64,000 nt of DNA, taken from assembly GCA_039566865.1 (NCBI GenBank), contig CM076956.1, forward strand, positions 12,101,511 to 12,165,510, read 5' to 3'. The notes under the pieces are model-generated. The model saw only the letters and a list, made by a program, of their open reading frames with translations. It was not told the origin of the DNA and made no database searches. Below are positions 46,101 to 57,132 of this stretch, in pieces. Position numbers and translations under genes: made by a program. Numbering within the stretch: the first letter of the stretch is position 1; the number at the start of each line of letters is the position of its first letter. The stretch comes from Aurelia coerulea (Eukaryota; Cnidaria; Scyphozoa; Semaeostomeae; Ulmaridae).

Positions 46101-49100
46101 GAGCAGTAGCCTTCCAAACGGGGATCTTTTTTACTCACCCGGTATATCGACCAACAAATCAACTGAAATTATTTGAGGATCAAAGGTATAAAACTCCCTG
46201 GTGCCACCTTTAGCACAATAATTGCAGGGTGTCCCAAAAAATTATTCGACTTTTGATCAAATATTAAAAAATAGCCATCAAATGAACGGGCTTTCCCTAA
46301 GATCTTAAATTAATTTTAGACTCCAGATTCTTGCAAGTCCACTTTCGAGCATTTAAAGATCAGCTCAAATTCCTTTTTTGTCAAGTAGGTCAAGGACTAA
46401 ATTACTTTCCCAGATATAGATAGCTGACCTTGTAATTGGTCTAAAAATGAGCAAGTTTAGCTTTTTTCAGGGCTGCCTGGTTTTGAATCATACCGCAAAA
46501 AAGCAATGATGATGGCCAGACAAGTTTCTTTATGCATGTTATGTTTTTGATTTGGCCACAAATGACAAAAAGGAACGCACACTATCATTCCAGACTTCAA
46601 GCATAATAAAAAGTCTGATAATTTGGACTCTTAGGCAAGACTCGCTCAAAATAAGGTTTTTCAACCTGTCATTTCTTACCTTTTAGAATTAAAAACAGAG
46701 ATGTTATCATCTTTGAATATTTTTGGGTCATTGACAAAACAAATCAAAGAAAAAATTTTATCAAAAGTTTAATGATCGATTTTTTGGTGATTTTTTAAAC
46801 AGAGGTACTTTTTTGGGACACCCGGTATCTTTTGGGACAACCTGTACTAGATAGATACGGAGATAAATAGCTATCTCAAGAGCTGCATATGCAGGTCTAT
46901 AATTAGCCTATTGTTTTGATTATTTCATCACGTGCATGCATATCTTTTCACTAGGGGAGCAATGATATGCGTAGGCGTTTCTTTGTCCTAATTATAGATT
47001 GCCTCTACTCCGTTAACTAGCTTTAAAGTTAGTTGACGGAGATAAATAGCTGACTCAAGAGCTGCATATGCAGGTCTATAATTAGCCTAATGTTTTGATG
47101 ATTTCATCACGTGCGTGCATATCTTTTCACTAGGGGAGCAATTATATGCGTAACTGATTTTAACGTTTGCAAAACAGTTTAGCAGCATGATGATATATGA
47201 GTTTAAACAGCTTTCACATGAGGGAGAGGAGAGGTAGAAACATTTCAAAGAAACATGAACAATTCGTACCTTTGTCAAAACTGATTCTGGTATTTTTGCT
47301 TGCCTCTCATTCTTAAATTCTTGCATTATCTTTAAAGTCGTTCCATCCTGGTCACCAGCCAGATAAAACAGTCTTTCTATGTTGTATGGCACCTGGAAAT
47401 AATGCAATGAATACTTAAGCTGTGAAGAATTTCGAAATTTTTCTATTCAATTAAAAGTGTTTACAGTAACAAAATACTTAAGGCTAATGTGTCCATGTAA
47501 TGCATGTAATGTAATGAGAAAATCCCTCGTAAAATTTGAATGGAGTGACGAATTTCGGCCAGGAAAATCCTAAAATAATTGAACATATTGGCTATTCAAT
47601 TCAAATATCATGAAATATTATTGCTAATATCATTAGGGAGAAGTAGCCTTACGAGCGCCGGGCGTTTCTTCACTCAACCGGTAGGAATCTTATAAATGGC
47701 TTGAAAGCTACATTGTAAACTCACCATAATGTCCATTGAACAAGATGTAGATTTCAATACTTCTTTAGGTTCACGAAAGACACCCTTGCTCAGGATCTGA
47801 TGAAATGCATCATTTTGATTGCAAGCTCCCACAAGGTTGATAGGAAGACCCATCAAATGTGCAATGTAACCAGCTGTCGAGATACAAAGTATAATTGAAA
47901 AAGAAAGAGACAAGTGCACGAATATCAATCTAAAATATTAACACTGACTTGTTTGAAATGAAACCATAACGTCTCGTTCAATTCCTACCCTGAACAACCA
48001 GTGGTAATTGCTCACAAATATTCCCTACCCTTCTGGGCATGTGACAGGAAATGTTCTCCTGGTCCCAGGGCATTTGACAACAACCAGGATCTTTTGCATT
48101 GAACAGTTACTGAGAATATTGCACCCCACTGGTGGAAAGAGTATTTGCCTTCCTGCGAAGTAACGTCCAACTAAACTTCTTCCCTTCATTGTTTATCAAC
48201 ATTCTCGGGGGCCAGATTTCAGTTGAACTATTGAACAACACACATTCCCGTTTCGTAGGCATGTTTAGAGTTACTTGGAATAGTCTAGAATTACTATTGA
48301 TAACTTCCTTGGACCACACAACTGTAAATTGACAAAGCATAATCCAACAATCCAACACTATTTTCCTTTCTCTTTTATTCTTTCCTGTCTTTATTACTTC
48401 CTTTACTATTAGCATTTTCGATCTTTTTTCTCTTTCATTCTATCTTCTTTCCATCTTTCGTTCTTCCCCCTTCTTTTTTTCTGTCCTTCATGTTTTCCTT
48501 TCATCTCATCTTTCCTCCCTTCATCGTTACCTTTCATTTCTTGCCTTCTCACTTTCTCTCTTTCCTACTCATTTCTTCCCTTCAGACAAACAAGCTTCCT
48601 GCGAAGCTGCTTCGCGGCTTCAAGCAGTTTTTCCACCTGTGCTTCTCAGTTCCCAGCCCATGGGCATTTTTCAACATGATTTTTCCACCCCCGGGTATTG
48701 TGCAAACACTTTCTGTTGACCCTAGGGCTGTAATACTACCGGGTGTCTCAAAAAGTACCCCCTTTTGTTTGGATAAAGTAACAAAACGATAAGATATCGG
48801 GACTTTCCGAAATCATTCAAATCATTCTTTATCTTCAAATTGAACGCACATGCCTTGCATTTTAGAATCGTCTACCAAACACTGGAGATACGAGCTCGCA
48901 AATTCAAAATTTAGAGTGCACCTGAAACCAGAGGTTTTGAGAAACGGCCTAGCCACTAGCCACATGATCAGATATCACCGGCAGTTTGCAAAGGAACTTC
49001 CAATTTCGATTTTTAGGTTTTACCTTTGAAAAGAATTATACTTAGATGCTTCAATTGTTCTTGACATTGTTTTTCTTTTGAGGAATCGATCCTTGCATTG

Positions 49101-52100
49101 CATTCCATTGAGCACGCTATTCTTATCAAAATAAAAGAAATGGGGTACATGCACGCGTATTTTGGAGATGTGGCACGAGCTTATCATTCATATCATGTTT
49201 TTATTCTATTTGCTTAATTAGAGTCGTGGTCATGCGTCCATAATTCTTTTCAGAATAAAAAACTGAAAAATTAAAGTTTGCAGGTGCTCTGCAAAATGCC
49301 CATGGTGTTGCAAATCATGGCTAGGCCCTTTTTCGAAACCTCTGGTTTCAGGTGCAAGCTAAATTTTGCCTTCGCGCAGTCGTACCACCGGTGTTTCAAG
49401 GACCATTTATAAATGCAAGATACGTGCATTAAGTTGAAGATTAACGAATTTTGCTGTGGACTCGCTAAGTCCTAATATTTTATCGTTTAATTCCGCTCTC
49501 CAGTCAAAAGAAGGTACTTTTTTGAGACACCCGGTATGAGACTCATGCAATATTATGAGTAGATGGGTGGCTAGTCTAAGATGCAGGTCACATTCTTGCA
49601 GGTTACCACCCCGGGTAATGTCTGTGCAGTACAGTGGGGGCTGTTCAGTACAGTGGAGGCTGTTGAGTACAGTGGAGGGCTCACATCAGTACTGTGGCGG
49701 GCTAGCATCATTACAGTGGAGGTTGTTAAGTACAGTGGAGGGCTTACATCAGTACAGTGGAGGGCTAGCATTGAGGAGTGTGTTCAGTACGGTGGAGGCT
49801 AACATGAGTACAGTGGAGGGCAAGCATGATGAGTGTGGGGGGCTAGCATCAGTACAGTGGAGGCTGTTGAGTACAGTGGAGGGCTAACATGAGTACGGTA
49901 GAGGGCTAGCATGATTAGTGTGGGGGTACAACATTGAGTACAGTGGAGGCTATTCAGTACAGTGGGGGGCTTACATGAGTACAGTGGAGGCTCTGCAGTA
50001 CGGTGGAGGGCTTACATCAGTACAGTGGAGGGCTAGCATGATGAGTGTGGGGGGCTAGCATCAGTACAGTGGCGGCTGTTGAGTACGGTGGAGGGCTAAC
50101 ATGAGTACGATGGAGGGCTAGCATGATTAGTGTGGGGGTACAACATTGAGTACAGTGGAGGCTATTCAGTACAGTGGGGGGGGGGCTTACATGAGTACAG
50201 TGGAGGCTCTGCAGTACAGTGGAGGGCTTACATCAGTACAGTGGAGGGCTAGCATGATGAGTGTGGGGGGCTAGCATCAGTACAGTGGAGGCTGTTGAGT
50301 ACGGTGGAGGACTAACTTGAGTACAGTGGAGGCTGGGGAGAATCAATGAGACGTTTGAGTTTAGGACAGGAGACATTTATAGCGATTTTTGTTGAAGATC
50401 TTTTAATATATGGTGTATCATTAATTATCTTACGCCTATCGAGTACGTAAAGGGCCAGCCAGCCCAACGGGCAATAAAGTATCGTTAATGCGGGCAAAAT
50501 TCGAATACATTATGAATATTTCTTCAAGAATTTGAATCAGTACTGAAAGGTTTCTAAAATTGTCAGATTTTGAGTACTCTGAGTTTCTTACGAGTTTCCC
50601 ACGGCCCCCTAAAAAGCAGCCATTCTTTGCTGATGGGGCCACCGTGTATAAAGAGTTTAAAATGAAAATGAAATCTTACGAGTTCCATAAAAATATCAAT
50701 ATTAGCAAAATCATCCCCAGTCAACTTGTCAACATCTTCAAGGTCGAATTCTAGGTTGTGTAAACCAGAATAGTTGAAAGGAAATAAACAGGGTCGGCGT
50801 CTGGCATCTTTATTTTCACTAATTTTCCCAAAATCTAAAAAGCTATCGTCATTTGCATCACGAAAACTTGTTTCACAGGCTCGATCGATAGAAACTTTAA
50901 AAGTTTCAAGATACTTGTCAAAGGAACTGGCCGGGCTACTCGCTTTCTTCGAGGGTGCTTTCAATAAAAACGATTTAAATTGTTCATCCATTTATCTAAC
51001 CAAGCTCCAACTTCACATGTAAGTCCCCCACTGTACTGAATAGCCTCCACTGTACTCAATGTTGTACACCCACATTAATCATGCTAGCCCTCCACTGTAC
51101 TCATGTTAGCCCTCCACCGTACTCAACAGCCGCCACTGTACTGATGCTAGCCCCCCACACTCATCATGCTAGCCCTCCACTGTACTGATGTAAGCCCTCC
51201 ACCGTACTGCAGAGCCTCCACTGTACTCATGTAAGCCCCCCACTGTACTGAATAGCCTCCACTGTACTCAATGTTGTACCCCCACACTAATCATGCTAGC
51301 CCTCCACAGTACTCATGTTAGCCCTCCACCGTACTCAACAGCCGCCACTGTACTGATGCTAGCCCCCCACACTCATCATGCTAGCCCTCCACTGTACTGA
51401 TGTAAGCCCTCCACCGTACTGCAGAGCCTCCACTGTACTCATGTAAGCCCCCCACTGTACTGAATAGCCTCCACTGTACTCAATGTTGTACCCCCCCCCC
51501 CCACTAATCATGCTAGCCCTCCACCGTACTCATGTTAGCCCTCCACGGTACTCAACAGCCTCCAGTGTACTGATGCTAGCCCCCCACACTCATCATGCTA
51601 GCCCTCCACTGTACTCATGTTAGCCCTCCACCGTACTGAACACACTCCACTGTACTCAATGCTAGCCCTCCACTGTACTGATGTAAGCCCTCCACTGTAC
51701 TTAACAACCTCCACTGTACTGATGCTAGCCCGCCACAGTACTGATGTGAGCCCTCCACTGTACTCGACAGCCTCCACTGTACTGAACAGCCCCCACTGTA
51801 CTGCACAGACATTACCCGGGGTGGTTACCATGGCCAGATACGAGTCCTAGTTTGAGTGGTAAGGGAGGTTTTTGTGAAGGTAGTAGTAGCAATAACTGGG
51901 ACAAAAAATTAGGGTCTAGGCGAAACTCAAATTAAAAATTATCTCAAAAATTGTTTCACAAATCATTTACCTGTGATATTGCCAAGTCCACCACATGGAA
52001 CAACGACAGAAATCAGATCACCAATTTTATCAACGGTTTTGAAGTAAGCAAAGAAATAATGCACAATTTGAATCATTACCCTGACAAAATTAAGTGAACT

Positions 52101-55100
52101 GAACGAGATCAAATTGTTCTCTTTGACAAATTCTATATCTTTGTGCAATTCTTGTACGAGGCAGTCAAAATCATCGCTTGTTCCCTCTGCACAAATAGCA
52201 TGTACATTCTTCTCCTCAATGCAGATCATCTGACGCTCTTGAATCTCAGAGCAGCGCCCATCAGGAAATAAAGTGAAAATGTCTATGTGTTTTGATCCTC
52301 GCACACTTTGCATAATGGCACTACCTGTGTCACCAGAAGTGGGACAAATGATATTTACATGTCTTTTGCTCTCTTTTAATATATTTTCCGTAAACCTGCT
52401 GAGGCAGCTGATAGCTAAATCTTTAAATGCCATTGTCCTCCCATGCCATAACTCTGCAATGCATAAGTTACCAAAACGCCTGACAGGCACTATTTCTTGG
52501 CAGTCAAATGTTGCGAAAGCTTCTTCGATTATATCTAAAAAGAGAGATCATCAGAACATAAAAACAGTATCCCCAACAAACAAGGACAGACAATTTGCAA
52601 TATGATCCACTACTTTTAATGGATACCTAAGTACAAAGTGATTACCGATGACAATGGGAATGCTATGTCGGGTCGGTCACGTCATAAACGAAACTAAAGC
52701 AAGCCACAAAGTTGCTCTGAAGCCCAGATAGCTAGCTTACTTGCTGTGCTCTTTAGAAATGGTTTTTTGTAAGCAAACATGAGCAAACATGAGCATATAT
52801 CGAAGGAAGAAGAAGAATGCCTTTCAAATTCTGCATTGGGAATTTTATTCGTTTGGTTCAGAAGCTGAGCAGTAGGTGTTTTAAATACACCCAAAAAGGG
52901 GCATTTAATTGCCTACCAATTGGCCTTGGAACCAAACAAATAAACTGCCGAGCACAGATATTCAGGTATATCCTTCTTGTTTCGATATATGCTCATGTTT
53001 GCTCTCAAAAACAATTGCTGGATGTACAATGAGGGCGACATAGCCACATGGGTTTTAGAGCAACTTTTGTGACTTGCTTTGTTTTAATGACTTCACCTAC
53101 AGTAGCAGGCATAGAATTCCCTTTGTCTGCAAATACTAATGACTTCGTCTGATGTGTCAATCAAAAGTAGCGGGTCGCATTTTAACATTATCTGTCCTTC
53201 TTTATCCAACACAAATTTCTTTCTCTTAAACAAGGCCAAAAAGCAAGTTCATAGAGAATTATGACAAGGGGTATCGATGGCACTGTGCACTGGCTCCTAT
53301 ATTACCTATTACTGATGCCATTGGTACTGCGTGCTGACAGAAATTATTGGTGTACTGAGGACATTTTTGGAGAACTAGATCACGGAAATTATTGATTTCA
53401 TTATCCTTTACTTTTTCAATATTTTATCTTACGCAGGGCATCCCAAAAGAATTGTGCCTCATTGTGTGCATGGCTGTCACAAAGGAAGTCGGGGGGGGGG
53501 GGTGTAAACCTTAAATTTGCCGACAAGGGGCGTGGTAATTAGGCGTGATCCTTTAAAATTCAACCTTGTTGTTGATACCTCTTCGATAATATGACAGTCA
53601 CCTTTTGAAACGTGATTGTCTAAAATGCCGTTGGTTAATCTTCTTTCTCCAGGAAATACAGCAACAGTACTTGGAGTAATTTGAACAAGATGAAGAAGTA
53701 AAGTGAGACTCATGAAAATTGTAACACGTAGTGTATTTCTGTCGTTTTCTGGCAAAACCACTATTAAACCGATTTCCTGCCAACTTGCCAATTTTTGCTA
53801 GTTAACCGTATCATGAATGATGGGTCATCCATCTCCATTTTATCAAATCCATTTTATCAAAGCCATAAAGGCAAGAATTTGACTTTGATCTTCTCTGTAG
53901 ACCAATCGATTGACAATTTTTTCATATTCATTTGACTTGCAAAAATTAATTGGTTGCCCGAATACTCTATTATTGTGATATCATCAGTAACCAACAACGA
54001 TTCGCATGGACTTGTTGATGGAAAGGAACTGGTATCTTCAACAGAGGATTTAGGTACGCACGGCAATGTGAGCGAAGCGAGCAAAAATATTGCGCATTTG
54101 CAACGGTTAGACTACCTACATACAACAACAACCTTCATTCACAGTCTGAAATATTTGTAGTATCAGTGCTCTGAAGAATAGAATAGCTGAATCGGGTTTC
54201 TCACCTTTGGATGGAAATTTGCCGACAAATGATGGCTCATGCTTGAATTTGCCGATAGCCATTTTTCCAGGAGGGTGTCACACCCCCTATTGTTTGGCTG
54301 CTGTGGAAGAGCTGAACGTTCTATTGTTCCATTCTTGGTACAGCTGCACAGGATAGACTTTGACTTACAAACCTTTGCTTCATCCAATCAGACACAGGTG
54401 GTTGCTGATTCATGGCACAAGAAAATGGAATAAGTGAATATAGCTTCCAAAACAGCACTTTCTTTTTTCTCCACAATCTCAAAATCATCCAAATATTGAA
54501 AGGAATGGTGCTAGCATTGTATTGACATTTTTCTTCATTTGAAAATGGCTCAGTTTTGAACAGCAGAATTTTTGTTAACCCTATTCGTACTGGGGGTTCG
54601 CCCCCCCCCCCCCTACAAGACTTTGCTGCATTACGCTAAAACGACAAGAGATATAACCACCAGGTTTGGTGACTTTATAGGCAATTAAATTCTTAACATT
54701 TCATTGTTCTACCTCTGATCATGTGACCACAGTAATATCATATTTGGAGAGTAGTAAAAAAAGCTTAAAATGTCCGTAGTTCTCGTGCCGTTTGCCTGAT
54801 CGATCTCAAACATGCACCATTCGATTGCATTTGATAAGTAGTTTCATTTGATATATAATTTTTTCATATCTGCTGATGTCAGCAGAATTTAATATCTATG
54901 ACATCATTCACATTTATGATTGAATAAGTGTATAAATAAGTGCAAAATATAAATTTTTTTGTCTAATTTGCTTTATCTTATTAATTTGATTCATTTTGAG
55001 TCTATATTTACCAGATAAAACGACAGGACTGGCAAAAACCTGCGATGAAAGTAAATGCATGCAACAAAAGGCTAATTTAAGGCTAATTGTGCTAAAAATA

Positions 55101-56156
55101 GAAACTAAAAAAGTTTGAAAAGTATGTATTTTTGAACTATGACATGTTTCCTACCATTTAAACAAATTTGGAGAAAATCAGTTGAGTGGTTGATTAAATA
55201 GAATTTTCTGGATAAGAAGGTATAAATTTTCCAATTTTCATCAGTTTTTCTGTTGCCTAGCAACGAATCACGTGACTTATTAATTGTCATTGTTATATTT
55301 GAATAGCCAATTGTTTAAAGAACAATAGGGGTAAGTCTTATTGTTACATCTTTTGTAGTTTTGGAGAAAAAGAGGGGGGGTGAAAAAGGCCCCCCTCAAT
55401 ACAAAATGCCTAAAAAATCGCCCAGTACAAATAGGGTTAGGGTTAGGAGAACAACAAAAATGCTGCTTTTCAATCAATCATTGTTTGAATGTTCATGTGC
55501 AATAAGTCATCGATCAATTGTCAGATAGGCTATAACAGTGTGTCTCAGACTCTAACTTCAAGCCTTCCTATACAACTGTATCAAATCAAGAATAGGAAAA
55601 TATAAGTACATGCAACTCCTCGGCAGCAGTCACAAAAATGGGGAGCACTATTTCGACTTATAAATTTTGCTGTTAAGCTTTGAAAAGAGTAAAGTTCTTT
55701 TTCTGCATGAGGTCTTCAATCAAAATCCAAACAAGAAAACTCCTTCAATCCAAATTTCTTAATATCATTTGGCTGCAAATCTATCTGCCAAAATGGCAAA
55801 AGTATTATTGACGAAAATTCTTTGACTAAGTCTATCAACTGAATTTTATCTGCTGAATGTCTTTGTCTTACATGTAACATATTAAGGTTTTTGGGGCAAC
55901 TACTGTTGTAGCAACAAAACATACCAGAGAGATTTAGCTTTGCATATTCTTCTTCAGAGGTAAACTGTTTCACAATTTCTCTGCAAAGATTAACATAGTC
56001 CAGCATTGAATATGCAACCAAGTCCTCAAGTGATAACTTTGGAATCTTCTCTGGAAGAAACATCCCTCCATCAGGTGCATAGCCACTCAGAATGATATCC
56101 TGAAAGGAGTCACATCTTGCTGATCCACGAGTACTTTGGAACTCTGTTTTTGGCAT
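43121..56156 (-). CDS. THNSL2: Threonine synthase-like 2 (PLP-dependent phospho-lyase)
   Basis: Six coding exons on the minus strand: 55925-56156, 51971-52534, 47725-47873, 47270-47392, 45071-45207 and 43121-43349. All boundaries are GT-AG, phases agree, and the product is 477 residues (human 484). The N-terminal domain has STRG and LSGYAPDGGMFLPE. The PLP Schiff-base lysine is Lys115 in AFKDL, and the phosphate-binding loop SGDTGSA is at 144-150. Further conserved blocks are HYFFAYF, GLGNITAGYIAHLMGLPINL, VPYNIERLF and PHTAVAVA. The mammalian enzyme cleaves O-phosphohomoserine to 2-oxobutyrate and can process O-phosphothreonine; it does not make threonine. The alternative, a true threonine synthase, is less likely given length and motif order. 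A non-coding 5' exon near 56860 is probable. Introns of 3390, 4097, 332, 2062 and 1721 bp carry many transposons. Confidence 0.97.
43373..43648. mobile_element. TTAAAGGGGCTCCG MITE in THNSL2 intron 5
   Basis: TTAAAGGGGCTCCGTCTCCA on the left and GATGGAGCCCATTTAA on the right are inverted. The insertion ends 24 bp from the splice acceptor of the last THNSL2 exon. Short TTAAGAAACT words follow at 43645-43685. Confidence 0.7.
43686..45070. other. THNSL2 intron 5, remaining part
   Basis: Bases 44445-44600 (ATCATGGATCAGAATGGAAG, GAATTCTCGATTCCCATACA, CCACAGCCTGTCAAACGTG, a terminal GACTCACCAGG) are the right half of an 11131-11647-type element. The rest shows no supported feature. Confidence 0.5.
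45510..46142. mobile_element. CCGGGTGTGTG-ended element in THNSL2 intron 4
   Basis: TA, then CCGGGTGTGTGAATAAAACG at 45510, and a right end TTTACTCACCCGG then TA at 46142. The body (GGATATCAAGACAATGATAT, TCGGCCACTCCGTTCTGAAA) matches 26030-27650. Inner bases GAATCCCCGT and ACGGGGATC are also inverted. Confidence 0.75.
46225..46825. mobile_element. CAGGGTGTCCC-ended element in THNSL2 intron 4
   Basis: CAGGGTGTCCCAAAAAATTA begins at 46225 and GTACTTTTTTGGGACACCCGG ends at 46825. The right end has CCGG where the left has CAGG, so the two ends come from the two subtypes seen in this window. A second broken end (GGGACAACCTGTA) follows at about 46833. Confidence 0.7.
46859..47152. repeat. Direct repeat, 179-bp spacing, next to THNSL2 exon 4
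   Basis: About 115 bp starting GGAGATAAATAGCT and including AGAGCTGCATATGCAGGTCT and CTTTTCACTAGGGGAGCAAT is repeated at 46859 and 47038 with few differences. The second copy ends about 120 bp from the donor of exon 4. Confidence 0.85.
48355..48600. repeat. Pyrimidine-rich tract in THNSL2 intron 2
   Basis: A 240-bp stretch of mostly T and C on the plus strand (TTTCTTTCC-like words), thus purine-rich in the THNSL2 transcript. Confidence 0.8.
48739..49534. mobile_element. CCGGGTGTCTC-ended element in THNSL2 intron 2, TA duplication
   Basis: CCGGGTGTCTCAAAAAGTAC at 48739 is mirrored by GTACTTTTTTGAGACACCCGG ending at 49534, with TA on both sides. AACCTCTGGTTTCAGGTGCA near 49340 is mirrored near 48930, so it is a foldback. 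The right half of a relative is at 57965-58507. Confidence 0.8.
49601..51829. mobile_element. Palindrome of two inverted higher-order minisatellite arrays in THNSL2 intron 2
   Basis: The outer ends GGTTACCACCCCGGGTAATG (49601) and its complement (to 51829) are perfect mirrors. Each arm is a GTACAGTGGAGG-type minisatellite (about 49620-50337 and 51018-51812) organised in a higher-order repeat of 212-219 bp: GATGAGTGTGGGGGG occurs at 49828, 50040 and 50256, and its complement at matching places in the right arm. The 680-bp core (50338-51017) is unique and holds a 142-codon minus-strand ORF. No flanking duplication was found. The structure ends 141 bp from the exon 2 donor. It may be a foldback transposon with a captured core, or a duplicated and inverted minisatellite; class unknown. 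Confidence 0.85.
50563..50991 (-). CDS. Unrecognised 142-codon ORF in the palindrome core
   Basis: The minus-strand frame starts MDEQFKSFLLKAPSKKASSP and ends KKLRVLKI. It is of mixed composition, with a Ser/Lys-rich start and an acidic middle (LEFDLEDVDKLTGDDF). It does not overlap the minisatellite and has no repeat-derived sequence that I can see. I recognise no domain. The dense charged composition is more protein-like than other orphan ORFs here, but length alone is not proof. It could be a captured gene fragment, part of a mobile element protein or chance. Confidence 0.25.
   Translation of the reverse strand: MDEQFKSFLLKAPSKKASSPASSFDKYLETFKVSIDRACETSFRDANDDSFLDFGKISENKDARRRPCLFPFNYSGLHNLEFDLEDVDKLTGDDFANIDIFMELVRFHFHFKLFIHGGPISKEWLLFRGPWETRKKLRVLKI
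52690..53203. mobile_element. Foldback MITE (AACAAGGAC family), diverged copy in THNSL2 intron 1
   Basis: AAGTTGCTCTGAAGCCCAGA and AGCAAACATGAGCATATATC match the left arm of 24444-25034; GATATATGCTCATGTTTGCT and ATCTGTCCTT match the right. The left terminus is missing. It begins about 155 bp from the acceptor of exon 2. Confidence 0.7.
53204..54574. other. THNSL2 intron 1, middle part
   Basis: Contains an isolated CAGGGCATCCCAAAAGAATT end at about 53445 resembling 19415, a 10-base G run (about 53489) and no other supported element. Short ORFs are not conserved. Confidence 0.45.
54575..55446. mobile_element. MITE of the TTAACCCTA family, copy 3, in THNSL2 intron 1
   Basis: TTAACCCTATTCGTACTGGG followed by a 14-base C run at the left, and CCCAGTACAAATAGGGTTAG at the right after a G run. 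It resembles 26611-27487 in design and shares AAAACGACAAGAGATATAAC with the fragment at 11735-11850. Confidence 0.75.
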
Positions 56157-56859
56157 GATTGTCTATTGTCTTTTGTCAGAAACTCTGTACAATGGATCTG
56201 AAAAAATAATTTAAATAATTTGCAATATTTGGCTGCCACTACGTTCTATCAAAAAGGTGATCATCAAAAGCAGGTAGAGAGAGGCGAGGAACATTCGTCA
56301 TGCTCGCAATGTTCTACCATTTATACATCAAATGAAGGCTTTATAATCATGGTCCTTTTCATTAAATATCCTTAAATCTTGTGCCTAACCTACTTATTAG
56401 TAATGTTTCTAAAAAGTATCTGTATTCATTGAAATATTAATTATATGTATGTGTAGCCGTTTTTAGTTAGCGTAGTTGCATGTCTTTATATGATGACCAT
56501 GGGGTTGCCATTGTTTTTTGTTCCTCATGGTATCATCCAATAGTGTTGCATAGTAATTAGAAAGTCTAGTAAAAGTAAACTGTATTGTACTGTAATATTT
56601 CATATGGATATAAAAAAGTAGAACTCAACTAATTTTTAAGAATGGCATTTAACGCGGGAGTGAAATTATTAATACTTTTAAATCCTTTCAGATGAAATTA
56701 CAGAATTTGTCATGTAACTTTTTCTGGTCTTCTGGGAAGGGAATAGGTAATTGTACATGACTTGAGGATGGACGGGGGTCTGGCTAGCTAGTCTATTTGA
56801 AATTTCTTTTTGCTAATCTCATTTTGTTTGTCATTCGCAGATCTATCCGTAAAGCTTAC

Positions 56860-57132
56860 CTCCTGCACTTCGATTAGTCGATCATTCAGCAGACAGCTAG
56901 ACAGCACAGTTCTTTTTCATTTCACATTTCAGTTCTTTGACACAAGGCATACAGAAGGTGTTGTGGCGCAGTAGATCCGCAACTTTTCCTTCACCTTAGG
57001 CCAAGCCTCAGTTTCAGAATGCAGCCTCTTTATGAATTTGCCATGCAAATTTGCAAGACCCCCTTTCTCTCAAAGAAACTGGCCTAACAAGAAAAGCAAC
57101 TTACATTGTCGAGATAAAAACAACTATTAATC
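56860..57132. promoter_or_regulatory. Probable shared promoter interval, THNSL2 / ATP5F1D
   Basis: THNSL2 (minus) and ATP5F1D (plus) start codons are 977 bp apart and divergent. A splice donor GTAAGC (minus, 56854-56859) pairs with an acceptor TTTTTTCAG close to 56200, suggesting a THNSL2 non-coding first exon upstream of 56860. That leaves about 200 bp to the ATP5F1D 5' end. No TATA box stands out. A SINE remnant lies inside. Confidence 0.4.
56958..57002 (+). mobile_element. SINE (family 1) remnant in the promoter interval
   Basis: GGTGTTGTGGCGCAGTAGAT (box A head) is joined directly to CCGCAACTTTTCCTTCACCT (tail), the middle having been deleted relative to 26236-26434. Confidence 0.55.

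Noticed and set aside
49555..49887. 110-codon ORF rich in YSGG/VEG repeats
   Set aside because: It is the translated minisatellite; similar ORFs appear in all frames and on the opposite arm.
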